From Adiantum capillus-veneris (lineage: Eukaryota > Streptophyta > Polypodiopsida > Polypodiales > Pteridaceae): a stretch of 64,000 bases of DNA. The notes under the pieces are model-generated. The model worked only from the letters and a program-made list of their open reading frames with translations, did no database searches and had not been told where the DNA came from. The position numbers were made by a program, and so were the translations under genes. Below, in pieces: positions 21,349 to 32,108 of the stretch (the stretch's first letter is position 1; each line of letters opens with the position of its first letter). The stretch covers positions 83,152,843-83,216,842 of the forward strand of contig CM043950.1 of NCBI GenBank assembly GCA_014529385.2, in the 5' to 3' direction.

Positions 21349-23355
21349 AAAATGAAATTGAATGTGATATTAAACGCAGGCAAAAGGCCTATGGGAATCT
21401 GGAATAAACTAATACAATCCTATTGGAGCGGGTACAAAATAATTTAAAATAAAAAATTTGAACATCGATGTGTGAAACTTTGGTTGTTGGCATCGGCGTT
21501 GTCCGAGAATTAGCGGCGGCGGCTGCAGAAGATTTCCATCAATGCCCGCCGCTATACTCAGCTCCATGCAGCGACTCTCTTTCTTTCTCCCCCCAACAGA
21601 ATCGGACGGTGTCAAAGCTCTTCAGTAGCTGCTAGCAAGCTCTCTATCTCCGGCCCCAGTAGCATGCAGGGGTCCGTGCCAGTTGAGTTTTGTGTCCCCA
21701 TGAGGTTTAGCCACCTACTAAGGTCGGTGGAGGAAGGTTGAGCTGCAAGCCGTCGCGCTTACATCGACTGATCTGCATGGCAAGCCATGCCTAGCTGGAG
21801 CCGAAAAGAGGCTGGGTGGTTGGTTGCAGCCATCGGGACCGCTCGGCACAAAGCTAGTGGAGGAGGAAGTTACAAAACTCTGACAAGAGAGAATGAGAGT
21901 GAGAGTTGAGATGTTCAGCGGGCTGAAAGTCACTTCTGGCCGCAGTTTCTGTCATAGATCGTCGTATAGAAAGTGAAGGCGAGGGTGGGCTGCAGCAATT
22001 TGGTGAGGGAGACAAAAAGAAAGAGTGAGCATCCACCGGTTGAGATGAGAGAGCGAGGGTAGTTGGCGGCCAGAGAAAGACAGAGAAAGATTGCGAGAGG
22101 GGAGGGAGAGATGCCAGGTAGTGGAATTGGTGGCTGCAAAGAGTGTTTGCATGGCGTCTTTTTGTTCAATAAAGAGAGTGTGAGAGAGAGAAGAATTCTG
22201 TGGTTGGTGGACTGCACCGTACAACTACAGGTGCCACTGATTGCTGGGTGGTGGGCTGACGCCATGCAGACCCAAAGGGTGACGGAAACTGTTGGTAATT
22301 ATAAGTGGTAATTATCAGTCTATGCATGTGGCGCAGCCATGCAAGAGCTACGGTAGGTTATGAGGAAACTGGCGGCTGAAACTGTGTGTACGTGCGCGCG
22401 CCAAAGAAAGAGAACATGAGTGCGGTATTTGCATGAGAGGGAGAGAGAGAGAGGAAGTATGCATGCCCTGAGAGTTGGGGAACAAACAGCTGGTTGGCAC
22501 CTTGAGTCCAGCGGTTGTGAAACCACAGCAAGCTTGCAGATAGGGGTAGCGACTCGATTAGGGTGCCTACGTGTTGACGTGGCGTTGTAGATGCTTATGG
22601 ATGCCGACTCCGCCACCATAGGATTGGCCTCGACAACCCACAAGCAAGTGATGCGCCAATTTGGGGTCGCCGCCGCTACTGTTCAAAATGCGAGTGCTAC
22701 CAGTAATCTTCCGACAGAGATACTCATCGCTCCACACACTTATATATATATATATTTATATATATATACACTTTCTAAGTGGGTTGTTTCCCACGGAAAA
22801 GAAGGTCGTTTTGAAATCTCCTACGCGGGGAATACAAGGAGATATCTATCAATTGGCTTGCAAGAGAGGGATCCAGTGCAGAGCAGTGGGTAAATAATAA
22901 AGTAAAATAACAATGCTCTCTTCGTAGTTTGATCCGCACTTCTTCAATTTCTTTTTTTTTTCTTTCGATACTATCAGTCATCTAACTATGCACCTTAACA
23001 AGTGTTAACGATACTAACAGTTATAATTCCTCTTAATCACTTCATTAATCCCTTTTTAATCTCCTCTCTAATATTTAATCTTTTGTAATATACTTTCTAA
23101 GGTTGTATGCTAATCTCTTCTTATTATTGGGTATTGTCTCTAAATTTTAATCTGCTCAATTACTATGCTTAATTATCATACTTTCACTAGTAATTACTAT
23201 ATCATGACATAAAGAAGAGATTCTCTTTAATTTCGAAGATGACTAACCGTATCATACAATTAGCACTAATTACTGCAAGTTGAAGCAACTAATAACAATT
23301 ACAAGCATGAGAGGACAAAATACTTAACTGATGCTTGTCGATCTCGGAGCGTAGC
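20290..23355. other. LARD interior, non-coding, with GC-richer leader near the 5' LTR
   Basis: No gag or pol motif on either strand. It contains a (GA)n run at 21271-21347, a GC-richer block at about 21480-22720 rich in GAGAGA and TGG, and a (TA)n patch at 22741-22768. Open frames in the GC-richer block are low-complexity and I do not accept them as genes. Confidence 0.6.
21271..21347. repeat. (GA)n microsatellite
   Basis: Uninterrupted GA run of about 77 bp within the LARD interior. Confidence 0.95.
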
Positions 23356-23372
23356 CTACGCTCTGATACCAC
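23356..23372 (-). promoter_or_regulatory. Primer binding site of LARD-like element
   Basis: The minus strand reads TGGTATCAGAGCGTAG one base inside the 5' LTR. This is complementary to the 3' end of plant initiator tRNA-Met, used to prime minus-strand cDNA. Confidence 0.9.
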
Positions 23373-23845
23373 TGCTACAGACGGGAGTGTAGAGAGCCCT
23401 GCGAAATACCAAAAACAATATACTGCAAGCCGTAAAACAGACAAATCTCCATACCTGGCGAATCCACGAGCACATAATCGACGCTATACGCGAACAGAGA
23501 GAGATAAAGAGCGGAAGAGAGCGAAAGAACATGCCCAGGCGCACCTCTGAGAGCGTAGTGCTACGCCTGGCATGGCGAGAGAGAAGAGGGGAGAGGAGAG
23601 AAGAAGTACACAGGCACTGGGTGCAATCTCCCCCCGTGCAAGAGTGACCATTTTCTTCTTGCACGTATTTCATTTATAGATTTCTTCAATGGTCAATGTG
23701 AGTACAAACTGGCCGGTTGGACATAAAGAGATTTTGAATAATCAAATATACATAAAATGTAACATCCTTCTGCATAATCCATTATCTGCTGATACTTTTG
23801 CCACATGTCAGCTGCAATAGATAATAAAATATCAATTCTATAACA
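23373..23845 (-). repeat. 5' LTR of LARD-like element (473 bp)
   Basis: Same ends as 17937-18429. The target duplication ATTGG follows at 23846-23850. The two LTRs differ by about a dozen substitutions plus small deletions (for example near 23695-23730), so the insertion is not very recent. Confidence 0.93.
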
Positions 23846-23850
23846 ATTGG

Positions 23851-25060
23851 CACAAGTTTTTGAAGTTTGTGCTATCCATAAAGTTTGTTTTTGAAGTTGG
23901 TACGCTGGATCTCCTCCAAAGAGATCCGCAAAGATTCCATAGATCCAGCTCGACGCAATGCCATTGAAGCAGTCTCCATGGTAGAGAAATTCTTTCCAAG
24001 TAGCATATTAACAATACAAATGCATCTCCTTGTCCATGTTGCAGATGAGGTTGCTATGACCGGTACTGTACATAGCAGGTGGACGTTCTTTTTGGAGCGC
24101 TTTATGAAAACACTGACATGGTTCGTACGTCAGAGAGAGAGCTCGTCCAGAGGGAGGTGAGGCAGAGGGGTGGATCATTCAAGAGTCACTTGTGTTTATC
24201 ACCGAGTTCGTTGGGTCATCTGATCCAGAAATGCCTCCACTATGGCAACAAGACAACGATCCGCGTTGCACCGGTGATGTACTGCAAGGTGAAGGAGTGT
24301 TGCAGAAGATGGACAAGGCATTGCGAACAAAGAATAATGAAGTTTATTCTTCTAAACTTTGAATCAATGCGAAAGTGGTTGGAAAAGTATGAGGCGGAGA
24401 GACAAGATCGGATCTGACAACGGGCAGGTTGGAGACGTAGTGGCAATAGTTACAACCTCCCAATACCCGATAGCTTGCAATCTCTTCCAAATTTTCCAAC
24501 TATGCACCTTGCAATCGATGTCGCATAACGAGCCGGCGAAGTTGTGACAGAGGAGGAGGAGGACCTCGGCATGGGTTGTGATGGCATGTGAGTAGTGCAC
24601 TTGTTTTTCAATCGAGTAGTGCGTTTTTTCAAGTGTCTTCACTTAAAGGCTAATTCAATTTTGATGGCAGTATCATAAGTACGGAGCACTCTGGTCACAT
24701 GGACGTCACTTCCACTTGTCAAGGATTGATCAACAAAGGTCCACGTTTGATAGTGGTATAATGGTCAGCTTTGAATAATGAAGCCGAGCAAGTGCACGAG
24801 ATGAGAACTACGAAACGGGCCAGCTAGACTACTTTGGTGTGATCCAACACATATTGAAGATACGTTTTTGGAAATTTGACTATTTCTTCTTTGATACCGA
24901 ATGGTTCAAAGTGGTTACTGTTGTTCGGAATGCAACCGTTTGAAGAGACATGAGCGGCTTGGTGCAAATTGATTCCAGAAGATTGTGGAGAGATGAGACA
25001 GGTACGTTTGTGCTACCTGAGCACTGTGAGCAGGTTGTTTTTACCCCATACCCTATAGAG
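23851..25060 (+). pseudogene. CACTA-2 transposase fragment, part 2 (DUF4218- and DUF4216-like)
   Basis: Continues from 17936. Reads KLVRWISSKEIRKDSID, IQMHLLVHVADEV and GTVHSRWTFFLERFMK (23890-24120), then after a frameshift near 24130 blocks matching the intact copy (ARPEG, ESLV, KWLEKYEAE). A further block at about 24825-25035 reads FDTEWFKVV, RNATV, then a stop, and TGTFVLPEHCEQV. Compared with the intact transposase at 10212-11809 the order is the same. Several stops and frameshifts show it is inactive. Confidence 0.85.
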
Positions 25061-25489
25061 CCTGAATGATTATTCGTAGTGCAAGTTGCACCACACAGTA
25101 AGCAAGTCTACAAAGGTGCTCACATAGAAGAGGTTGGAGGTGCTAGTGACCGTCTTTGCGACTCTGACGATGTTGTGGAGGAGCTGTCAATAGAAATGAC
25201 GACGGTTATTGCAGACTATGTGTGAAAGAGGTAGGTGCCAGAAATGAAGCGAACAATGATGATGAATTAGATTAAGATATTCTCTAACATGTGCTCTATC
25301 CCATGTTTGACAAAAATGCAGAGGTTCTTCTTGAGATAGATATGTTTGGAGCAGCAGATCTTTGTGCGGTTGAGGCTATATTAGACGATTCCTATTGGGA
25401 TCAGAGTCGTTTTCTCAGGTACATCATACATTTTATTTTATCAGGTTTCTAATTGTTAAGCTCTGTGTGTGCGGTTTCTTGCAGTATGA

Positions 25490-26600
25490 GTGGATCAGGC
25501 TTCATCTTTAGCCTAGATTGGGTAGCATCAGCGATAGAGGAGGGGTGACACCAGTGTATGGTATACTGGATGAGTCAGGGGAACACTCCCATTCCGACTC
25601 CACTAGGCGACGCCACTCCAGGTGGCGTCACTCCCTCTGGCGCCACTCCCGGCAGGGTCACTCCCCTAGGGACTTCACCGGCAAGGACACACAGTTCACT
25701 GACATCTTGTCGGCTTCGTTCATCTACTAGTGGTGGCGCTAGTGGTAGCGCTGGTGGCAATGGCAGTGGCAGTGGTAGTGGCGGTGGCGATGTGTTGTGG
25801 GGATGCAGATGTGGATGCTTCCTTGCCAGCGCGATCTTGACGCACGTCATTCTCTTCGGAGCAAGGTACACCGCCCAGTTCTCCCCGCACACCTTGGGGC
25901 ACTCACGACTCTGGGGTGACCTACAGAGTTCGCGATGGAGCACCGATCATGGATGACGCAAGGAAGGCATTGAGGCAACGCATTCGACAGCTATGCACCA
26001 TACAGTTCGGGCATACTGTGCTAGTGCCATGGAAAGAACAAGACAAAAGCAAAATTAACTACATGATTGAGACAATAAAGTCAGAGTTCAAGGCAACCCC
26101 GGGATCTGAAGAGATATCCAATGTTTGGATAACCACAACTGCTCGCGACACTATGTCACTTCGTCGATTCGAGGTCCGTGATTACAAAAGCCTTCCTGGT
26201 TGGACGCAGAGGAGTGGTAGCAAATTGCGGATGAGGTCACTACTACTCCAGACAAGTGGGCTCAACAAAAGGAAGTGGTAGCGAAATGATTGGGTTCACA
26301 TGGCACCGGCCCTTTGCATCTTGGTAGCGGTGGTTATGACACTTTTTGTTACGAGTTTGTAAGTATTAGTACTTTTTGATGTTTTCTTTCAAATGTATGA
26401 CAATAACTTATACTAATCAAATGACGTTTACTTGCATTGTAGGAGTTGTGTGTGTGTCGTTAGCCTACATGTGCAGAGGAGGAATATGGATACAAGCATG
26501 GTATTGTCAATCTTTTGGACCGATTCCATGATCACGGCGAGCATGTGGATTGGCAAAACCTACTTAGACATGACGGATCAACTCCTGGTGAGCATAAGTC
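25490..26600 (+). pseudogene. CACTA-2 Transposase_24/TNPA-like remnant
   Basis: Begins with a threonine-proline linker (TPLGDATPGGVTPSGATPG, about 25600-25650), then a Gly/Ser-rich segment (25730-25795), then APIMDDARKALRQRIRQLC and RRFEVRDYKS, matching the middle and end of the 8630-9941 product. A likely intron separates the last exon (YGYKHGIVNLLDRFHDHG, about 26485-26540). Frame changes at about 25900 and 26280 indicate decay. Confidence 0.75.
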
Positions 26601-27181
26601 TTGTGTATGTGTGACTGATGTGTTAGTGCATGTACATGTGCATCTATTAATGATTTGGTTACTTTTTCAGGTGATTGATTGTGCGGATTCCTCTAGTAGT
26701 GTGATGCCATGTAGTGTGATTCCATATACTACGATGCCATATATTGTCATCTTGCTATTTGTTTTTCCAAGTTCACAAATAGTGTGGTACCATATATTGT
26801 CATCTTGCTATTTGTTTTTCAAGGTTTAGTGTGTGGTGCCATATATATATATATATATATATATTGTACGTTGTGTTGCTGTTCGTTTCTCTAGGTTGTG
26901 CAGTGCCATATATGTTTTTATTTTTTATGGTTAAGTCATGATCGTCTAGAATGTTTTTATGGTTGAGTCATATATTCGTCTACAATTATCTCAATCAGAA
27001 GTTTATTGGTTGTGCAAGCCACCACCATAAACTTTTTACTTTAGTGCTTCGTCTGGACCGCTGATTTTTTCTAGGCAGAGAGCAAGCTTTTATTAATGCA
27101 GCAGCTACTGCTGCTGTGTAGGCAACAGCTGTGGCAAGAGAAGCTCTGCTCTTTATCCAACAGAAATTACAATCAAAACTG

Positions 27182-27335
27182 TTGGTATAAGCCTCGGAAT
27201 TTTACATAGTATACCGACGCATATACCGACGGTGATACCAAGGCTTATACCAAAGATTTCATAACGACGTTTATGCCGACTGTTATACCGATGACGTGGC
27301 AAGTTCTGACCCCGTGTTATACCGATGTCTAGCGG
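27182..27335. repeat. CACTA-2 subterminal repeats with inverted pair
   Basis: ATACCGACG, ATACCGATG and ATGCCGACT units recur. TTGGTATAAGCCTCGG (27182-27197) is the inverse of CCAAGGCTTATACCAA (27238-27253) with one mismatch. The unit differs in sequence from the GCGACG unit of the first CACTA element, so the two belong to different subfamilies. Confidence 0.7.
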
Positions 27336-27397
27336 GGTTACAACCCCACACTAAAGCATCAAAAAAACATTCGAAATATATCCTTATCGTAGTAGTG

Positions 27398-27934
27398 ATA
27401 ATGTCATACCGTGGGCACAACGTTCCCATTAGGGAGGAGGATAACACCCACCAAATGCAACCTATGAACCTTGAACCCACAACTAGGGTTTACATCACTA
27501 AGTACTCAACCAAGTGAGGTACACTCTTTGGGTAACAAAAAAATTTGATATTGATTAGCCAAGGCCCAAGATCAATTATGTTGTAGACTCATTTGGCTCA
27601 TTCTAACACCACTCGACACATTGTTGTGGTTATTATGCTTGCTTTGTTTTCAGTCGTAAAGATTTAAAACGGTGTGTCATGATTAAGAGGGGATCTTGTA
27701 CCTTTGTACTTAGTAACAACGAGTACTGTCGGCCGCCTTCGACGGCTCTCTCTCTCTCTCTCTCTCTTCTGCTCCCCTTCATCTCACTTGGCATTTAGCC
27801 TTAATCTCGCAGAGAGAGACACGTGTAAAGGGTTATGTACTCCGCCATATTATGTTAGTAGATACCTATAAAGAACAAAATCTGCCAATCTTGAATGTTG
27901 ATAAGTATATATACATACATATACGTTATGATGG
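27398..27934. other. Interval before gypsy element A
   Basis: No gene seen. It contains a short (TC)n run at about 27748-27768 and AT-rich sequence next to the LTR start. Confidence 0.5.
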
Positions 27935-29935
27935 TGTCAAGAGTTTTTTGGAGCAAGGGATTGTGCATATGTATATACACATGCATGGTGCATAAAATAA
28001 AGAACTGCCCATTTTCCAGAGCCAGGTGGTTACGTGGGGCCCACATGTGTACAGGTAGGACAACATATACATAGTGTATCGATTTTCAGTATTAGTGAGT
28101 TTTTTCTATAATAATGAGGAGCTGGTAGCGCGTAAAAATTCTCGAGGAAGCTATCCGCGGTCCCACGACATGATGTAAGCAGGTACGCAGATGGAATCTA
28201 GTGGCGTCAGGAGGTCGAATGGGGTCAATATTTGCACGTGGATAAGTACAGACACAACGTGGGTGTTTCTTGTGATAATTATGTAAAAAGGTCATGATGA
28301 CAATTGTATTTGGGGTCCACTTCACGTGGTTTCCGGATGCATTATTGAAAAAAGTGGAGTGGCAAGTGTGCGGATGGATGCAGTAGGGTGACAACTATGC
28401 ACTGCGAGGCCACTTTTTGGCATGTTCGGAGATCGCATTAGAAAATTTCGTAGGTCATTTGGAGGGCCTTGTAAGAAATTGTATTTCTCTCTCTAGAAAC
28501 TTTTTATAAAATGCACTTGTACCTTGTGAGTACGTCCAAAAGGACAACCAGACACTTTAAAAAGTAGATTTATATTCCCAATCGTCCTTGGAAACGGTCA
28601 CTTTTTTATTTAATGCGAGCGTCTTTTTCAGGAGGCAGGTGCGACGCATTCAATGTAGCTTACGTCATCACTAAAAGTTAAAAAGTCACAAACTGTCAAA
28701 TAGTGATAGATTTTGAAGCTTTTGACACCACCAATGCGTCCGGAACGTCAAAATACCCTAAAAACGAATGTCTACTTGCTTCATTCCGACAACCAGAGAG
28801 GCAAAAAAATATCAAAAACCCCAAAAAATTGACTTTTTACTAAAGGCGCACGAGGAGGCATTTCTAAATTCTAGAATGCCCCTCTGCGCGCCGTTAGTAC
28901 AAAGCTCCTTTTAGTGATTTTTGGACACTTATCTTTCCAGAAAGCCTCTTTTTAGAGGTTTTTGGACATTTTCCTCTCAAAAAGCTCCTTAAAAAGAGGA
29001 AAAAGGGGCATTTTACTAACGGCACGCGAGGAGGCATTCCAAAATTCTAGAATGCCCCTCTGTGCGTCGTTAGTACAAAGCTCCTTTTAGTGATTTTTGG
29101 ACACTTATCTTTCCAGAAAGCTCCTTTTTAGAGGTTTTTGGACATTTTCCTCTCAAAAAGCTCCCTAAAAAGAGAAAAAAGGGGCTTTTTACTAACGACG
29201 CGCGAGGAGGCATTACAAAATTTTGGAATGGCCCCTCGCGCGCCTTTAGTAAAATATTCCTTTAGGGCTTTTTGATATTTTTTTGCCTCTTTGGATGTCT
29301 GAGCGAGGCAATTGGACATTCATTTTTAGGAGATATGTGCGTTCCGGACGCATTGACAATATCAAAAGTTTCAAAATCTTCCACCACTTGATAGTTTTGT
29401 GACTTTTTGAGTTCTAGTGATCACGTAGCCCGTATCAAATGCACCGCATCTACCTTCTGAAAAAGGTGCTCGCATTAAATGAAAGAGAGTGCTCGTCTTC
29501 AAGGACCACTAGATCATTAAATGAGGAGAGGGACACCTTTTATATTTTTGTTAATATCAATCTATTTTTCTACGTGACGTAAGCTCTTCTCTCATTGGAG
29601 GAGCTTATTTTCCTCTCTCTTCCAAAAGGCCCTCCAAAAGACCTCCGAAATCTCCTAATGGTTTGAGGTCAACTAAAAGGCCAAGTGTGCCCAAGTAATA
29701 AAGCTAAGTGTGGGAACTAAAAAAACTGAGAGAAGACCAGAAAAACGTGGGGAGAAGTGGATGAACAACCGCAACTGTGTATTTGCTGTTTTTGGAGCTT
29801 GTTTTGGCCATAAACGGCTCATCCGAGGTCGGATTTGAGCACTTTGACATTGTAGAATGGGGTTTTGGGCCTTTCCAGTCGGATGCCTTTCCAGTCGGAT
29901 GGTGCTGTCCATTTTGCCAAATTACTCACTTGCAA
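27935..29935 (+). repeat. 5' LTR of gypsy A, partial, with foldback insertion
   Basis: 27935-28428 and 29660-29935 match the 3' LTR (35462-36230). The LTR starts TGTCAAGAGTTTTTTGG. The match stops after CCAAATTACTCACT near 29935, so the last third of the LTR is missing here and the usual LTR end/PBS junction is not recognisable. The gap 28433-29660 is a foldback element. Confidence 0.8.
28433..29660. mobile_element. Foldback element with about 430-bp inverted arms and internal tandem repeats
   Basis: Left arm 28433-28860 and right arm 29228-29660 are inverse complements along their whole length with moderate divergence (for example GGTCATTTGGAGGGCCTT on the left against GGTCTTTTGGAGGGCCTT on the inverse right; ATGCGTCCGGAACG in both). 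The centre holds about 180-bp direct repeats (28838-29016, 29017-29196, and a partial third). There is no coding capacity. The related LTR lacks this block, so it is an insertion. No clean target duplication was found. Long TIRs suggest a non-autonomous Mutator-like or foldback element. Confidence 0.85.
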
Positions 29936-30799
29936 TTTCCGTGGGTATACATCATTTGACGCATGTTTGAGCGCATTGTTTGGTATTGTACGTGTAGATT
30001 CTGCCATTGTACGCCTTTGTGGAGCCATACTTGGTTTTATTTGGCAGTCCCAGCCATCTCTGAGACTTGGTCTGGAAGATAGTCATTTCTGAGACTTGAC
30101 TATACGAGTTTTGCATAAGCTTCCATGAGAGGGTCGATAGTGTGAGGTTTTATTGAGCTGAGGGATTGTGAAATGTGAGATTCTTTCGGTGATACAGGTG
30201 GCTGGAGCACCCTTTTCGTGACCTCGCCATAGGCTATGTACTAGTGATTACTACTTGATGCTCGGGTTCTATTGTTTGGCAGGTTATGCATACATATACA
30301 GTCTATATTTTGGGTTCTTACTGCTCTACTTCTAGGGAAACTCTGCCAAAATTTTTCCAAGTTGTGATGGCTGATTTTTTGGTCTTTTGAGCCATTTATG
30401 TTGTTATGCTGCTGAAATTCTGGCAAAATCAGAAGATAAGTCAGGTATGCCTTCTTGGGAGCTGTATGGTTGGCTTTAATGGATGATCAAAACGGACCTC
30501 AACTCACTCCTTTTTATTTAACACACAGAATCCAGATAAATGTTCATGTGTCCAGGAAGATTTTTTCCTAGCAGCGCATAGTCTTTATGTTCAGGCCAAG
30601 AAGATAAAGAGAGATATTGGAATGCCCTTTGCCTGTTGTAATTCCGATGATTAACTATGAAAACTCATTTGATGTGCATGTGTTTGTCCTTATCTAAAGT
30701 TGAGCTCCATTGAAGTTTCTAGGAATTGGGTTAGTAAAAAGTTTGGGTTCTTGTACGTGTGTTAGAAGGGGTTCTCAACGCATTAAAACTTGAGTAACC
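29936..30799 (+). other. Gypsy A leader between LTR and gag
   Basis: No open frame of note and no clear primer binding site. Its position fits an untranslated leader. Its 5' boundary with the LTR is lost or rearranged. Confidence 0.4.
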
Positions 30800-31807
30800 A
30801 TGGCTTTTTGTTATCCGGAGTTTCATGGAAGAAGTGATGAAGATGAGGAAGACTTTTTGGAAAAGATTGAGGTTGCCTGCATTAGCAACCAGATTCATGA
30901 CCCGGTGCAGATGTTACGTCTTCTCGAGATTTGTTTGAAGAGTGATGCACGAGTTTGGTCCAAAGCATTTGAAGAGGAGTTGAGTGTGACTGATCCACCT
31001 GTAAGATTGAGTTGGGACAATCTAACGCATGGATTGAAAGTGGGATTTGTGAAGACAGAAGATCCTGACAAAGTCTGGCAAGAAGTACAAGGTTTGGTGC
31101 AAAAGGAAGGTGAGCTAGTAGATGTGTACATACGTAAGTTTTCATTGGCATGGGAGCGGGTGTGCAAGGCCTTAGCACCACAAGTACCCCCACCTGACAT
31201 GATGAGGAAGGACAAGTTCTTGGCTGGTATTTGGGAGAATATACGTTGGAGAGTGGAGCTAAAGAAGCCTAGAACATATGAAGATGCATTGGAGGTGTCA
31301 AGGAACAAAAAGTGGAAGCTGAGGAAAATGAGCCAGCTCGGGGTGGAGTCTTTGCCCAGGAGTTCTGAGTTTCAGTCTATGGACTCTTTACAAGGTTGTA
31401 GGCCAGGGGTTCATCGTGAACTAGTGGTTTCTCTTACACCTCAGTTTATGCCATCAGTGGTCACTATAGCAGTGCAAGATGATGGGCTAAGGCAAGACAT
31501 GAGGCAAGTTGTCAATTTAATGCAGAATCTCAGCCTAAACATGCTTGGTAATGTGGGAGATAATCGAGGTTGGGGGAGGTTTGCAAATCAGCCACAAGGT
31601 GAAGAAAGACCTAGGAATGGTGTTGGACAAAGCAATGGTAGAGTCTGGAGGCAGATGACCACATGTTGTAATTGCGGAGAGTTGGGTCATATCAGCCCGC
31701 AATGTGATGGGTCTTACAGTGACTGGGGTGTCAAGTTTTCAGATCAAATTGGCAAACCATCAGGAAGTAAAATGTTTGGGTGTTGTAAAGAGCTTAGAAG
31801 TGGATGA
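30800..31807 (+). CDS. Gypsy A Gag with CCHC zinc knuckle
   Basis: 335 codons from ATG at 30800. Retrotransposon gag domain at residues about 5-180 (DFLEKIEVAC, YIRKFSLAWERV, DKFLAGIW). CX2CX4HX4C knuckle at residues about 291-304 (CCNCGELGHISPQC). Gag forms the particle and binds RNA. Directly after the knuckle the frame runs into protease sequence in another frame, because about 750 bp that lie between these points in element D are missing. The gag core itself looks intact. Confidence 0.85.
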   Translation: MAFCYPEFHGRSDEDEEDFLEKIEVACISNQIHDPVQMLRLLEICLKSDARVWSKAFEEELSVTDPPVRLSWDNLTHGLKVGFVKTEDPDKVWQEVQGLVQKEGELVDVYIRKFSLAWERVCKALAPQVPPPDMMRKDKFLAGIWENIRWRVELKKPRTYEDALEVSRNKKWKLRKMSQLGVESLPRSSEFQSMDSLQGCRPGVHRELVVSLTPQFMPSVVTIAVQDDGLRQDMRQVVNLMQNLSLNMLGNVGDNRGWGRFANQPQGEERPRNGVGQSNGRVWRQMTTCCNCGELGHISPQCDGSYSDWGVKFSDQIGKPSGSKMFGCCKELRSG

Positions 31808-32108
31808 TGCAAAGGCGGTGGTTGATTTTCATGTGATGCCAACGGGGTTCGGAGCATATCCTATTATACTGGGGAGACCATGGTTACGTGCAGTGGGAGT
31901 TGTTCAAGATTGGAGACGTGGTACAATTAGCCTCTATGGAAAGAGAGGTGCCAAGAAACTATATAATATGGACACAAGGAAACGATTGGAGGAGCTTTAT
32001 GAAGATGAGGATGAGTCTATTGATGAAGACTATTCCACAGTGAGACTGATGAGGACAGTGATAGTACTACCAGGAGTGATGAGGATGTTGATGTTGCATT
32101 TCTTTTGA
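31704..32108 (+). pseudogene. Gypsy A protease C-terminal half, catalytic part deleted
   Basis: Reads QIKLANHQEVKCLGVVKSLEV and YPIILGRPWLRAVGVVQDW, the second half of a retroviral-type aspartic protease. The DxG active-site block (GYVDGGDQIC in element B near 52010-52040, YIDGGAQIC in element D) is absent, removed by the deletion after the gag zinc knuckle. It could not process a polyprotein. Confidence 0.8.

Larger units (their letters stand above)
17937..23845 (-). mobile_element. LARD-like non-autonomous LTR retrotransposon, 5,909 bp
   Basis: Two LTRs (17937-18429 and 23373-23845) begin TGCTACAGACGG and end TTCTATAACA. The 5-bp duplication ATTGG flanks the element (17932-17936 and 23846-23850). 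Just inside the right LTR, GCTCTGATACCA (23360-23371) is the inverse of TGGTATCAGAGC, the common initiator-tRNA-Met primer site. The element therefore reads right to left and the right LTR is the 5' LTR. The 4.9 kb interior has no gag or pol motif in any frame, so it must depend on proteins from another element. This is the LARD type of structure. Confidence 0.92.
17813..27397 (+). mobile_element. Second CACTA element, 5'-truncated, split by an LTR element
   Basis: Plus-strand sequence homologous to the 8099-16101 element but diverged and in opposite orientation. It runs from the middle of the transposase (17813) through DUF4218-, DUF4216- and Transposase_24-like parts to about 26600 and a subterminal repeat region at 27182-27330. 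A possible right terminus is TAGTAGTG at 27390-27397, whose inverse starts CACTACTA. The left half of the element is absent: the sequence joins a gypsy integrase at about 17812. Positions 17937-23845 are a later insertion. Confidence 0.75.

Noticed and set aside
21409-22643. Several frames in the GC-richer LARD interior, as possible captured host gene
   Set aside because: Ser/Leu/Pro-rich low-complexity frames on both strands, none with a recognisable domain.
22741-22768. TATATATA run as a promoter
   Set aside because: It is a simple TA microsatellite with no supported gene downstream.
28425-29668. Target-site duplication for the foldback element
   Set aside because: I compared both flanks with the uninterrupted LTR (GTTCGGGGTCCGTTTGAGG) and found no clean direct repeat; the ends may have eroded.
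30882-31308. Two minus-strand frames opposite gypsy A gag
   Set aside because: Shadows of the gag frame; no domain in either.
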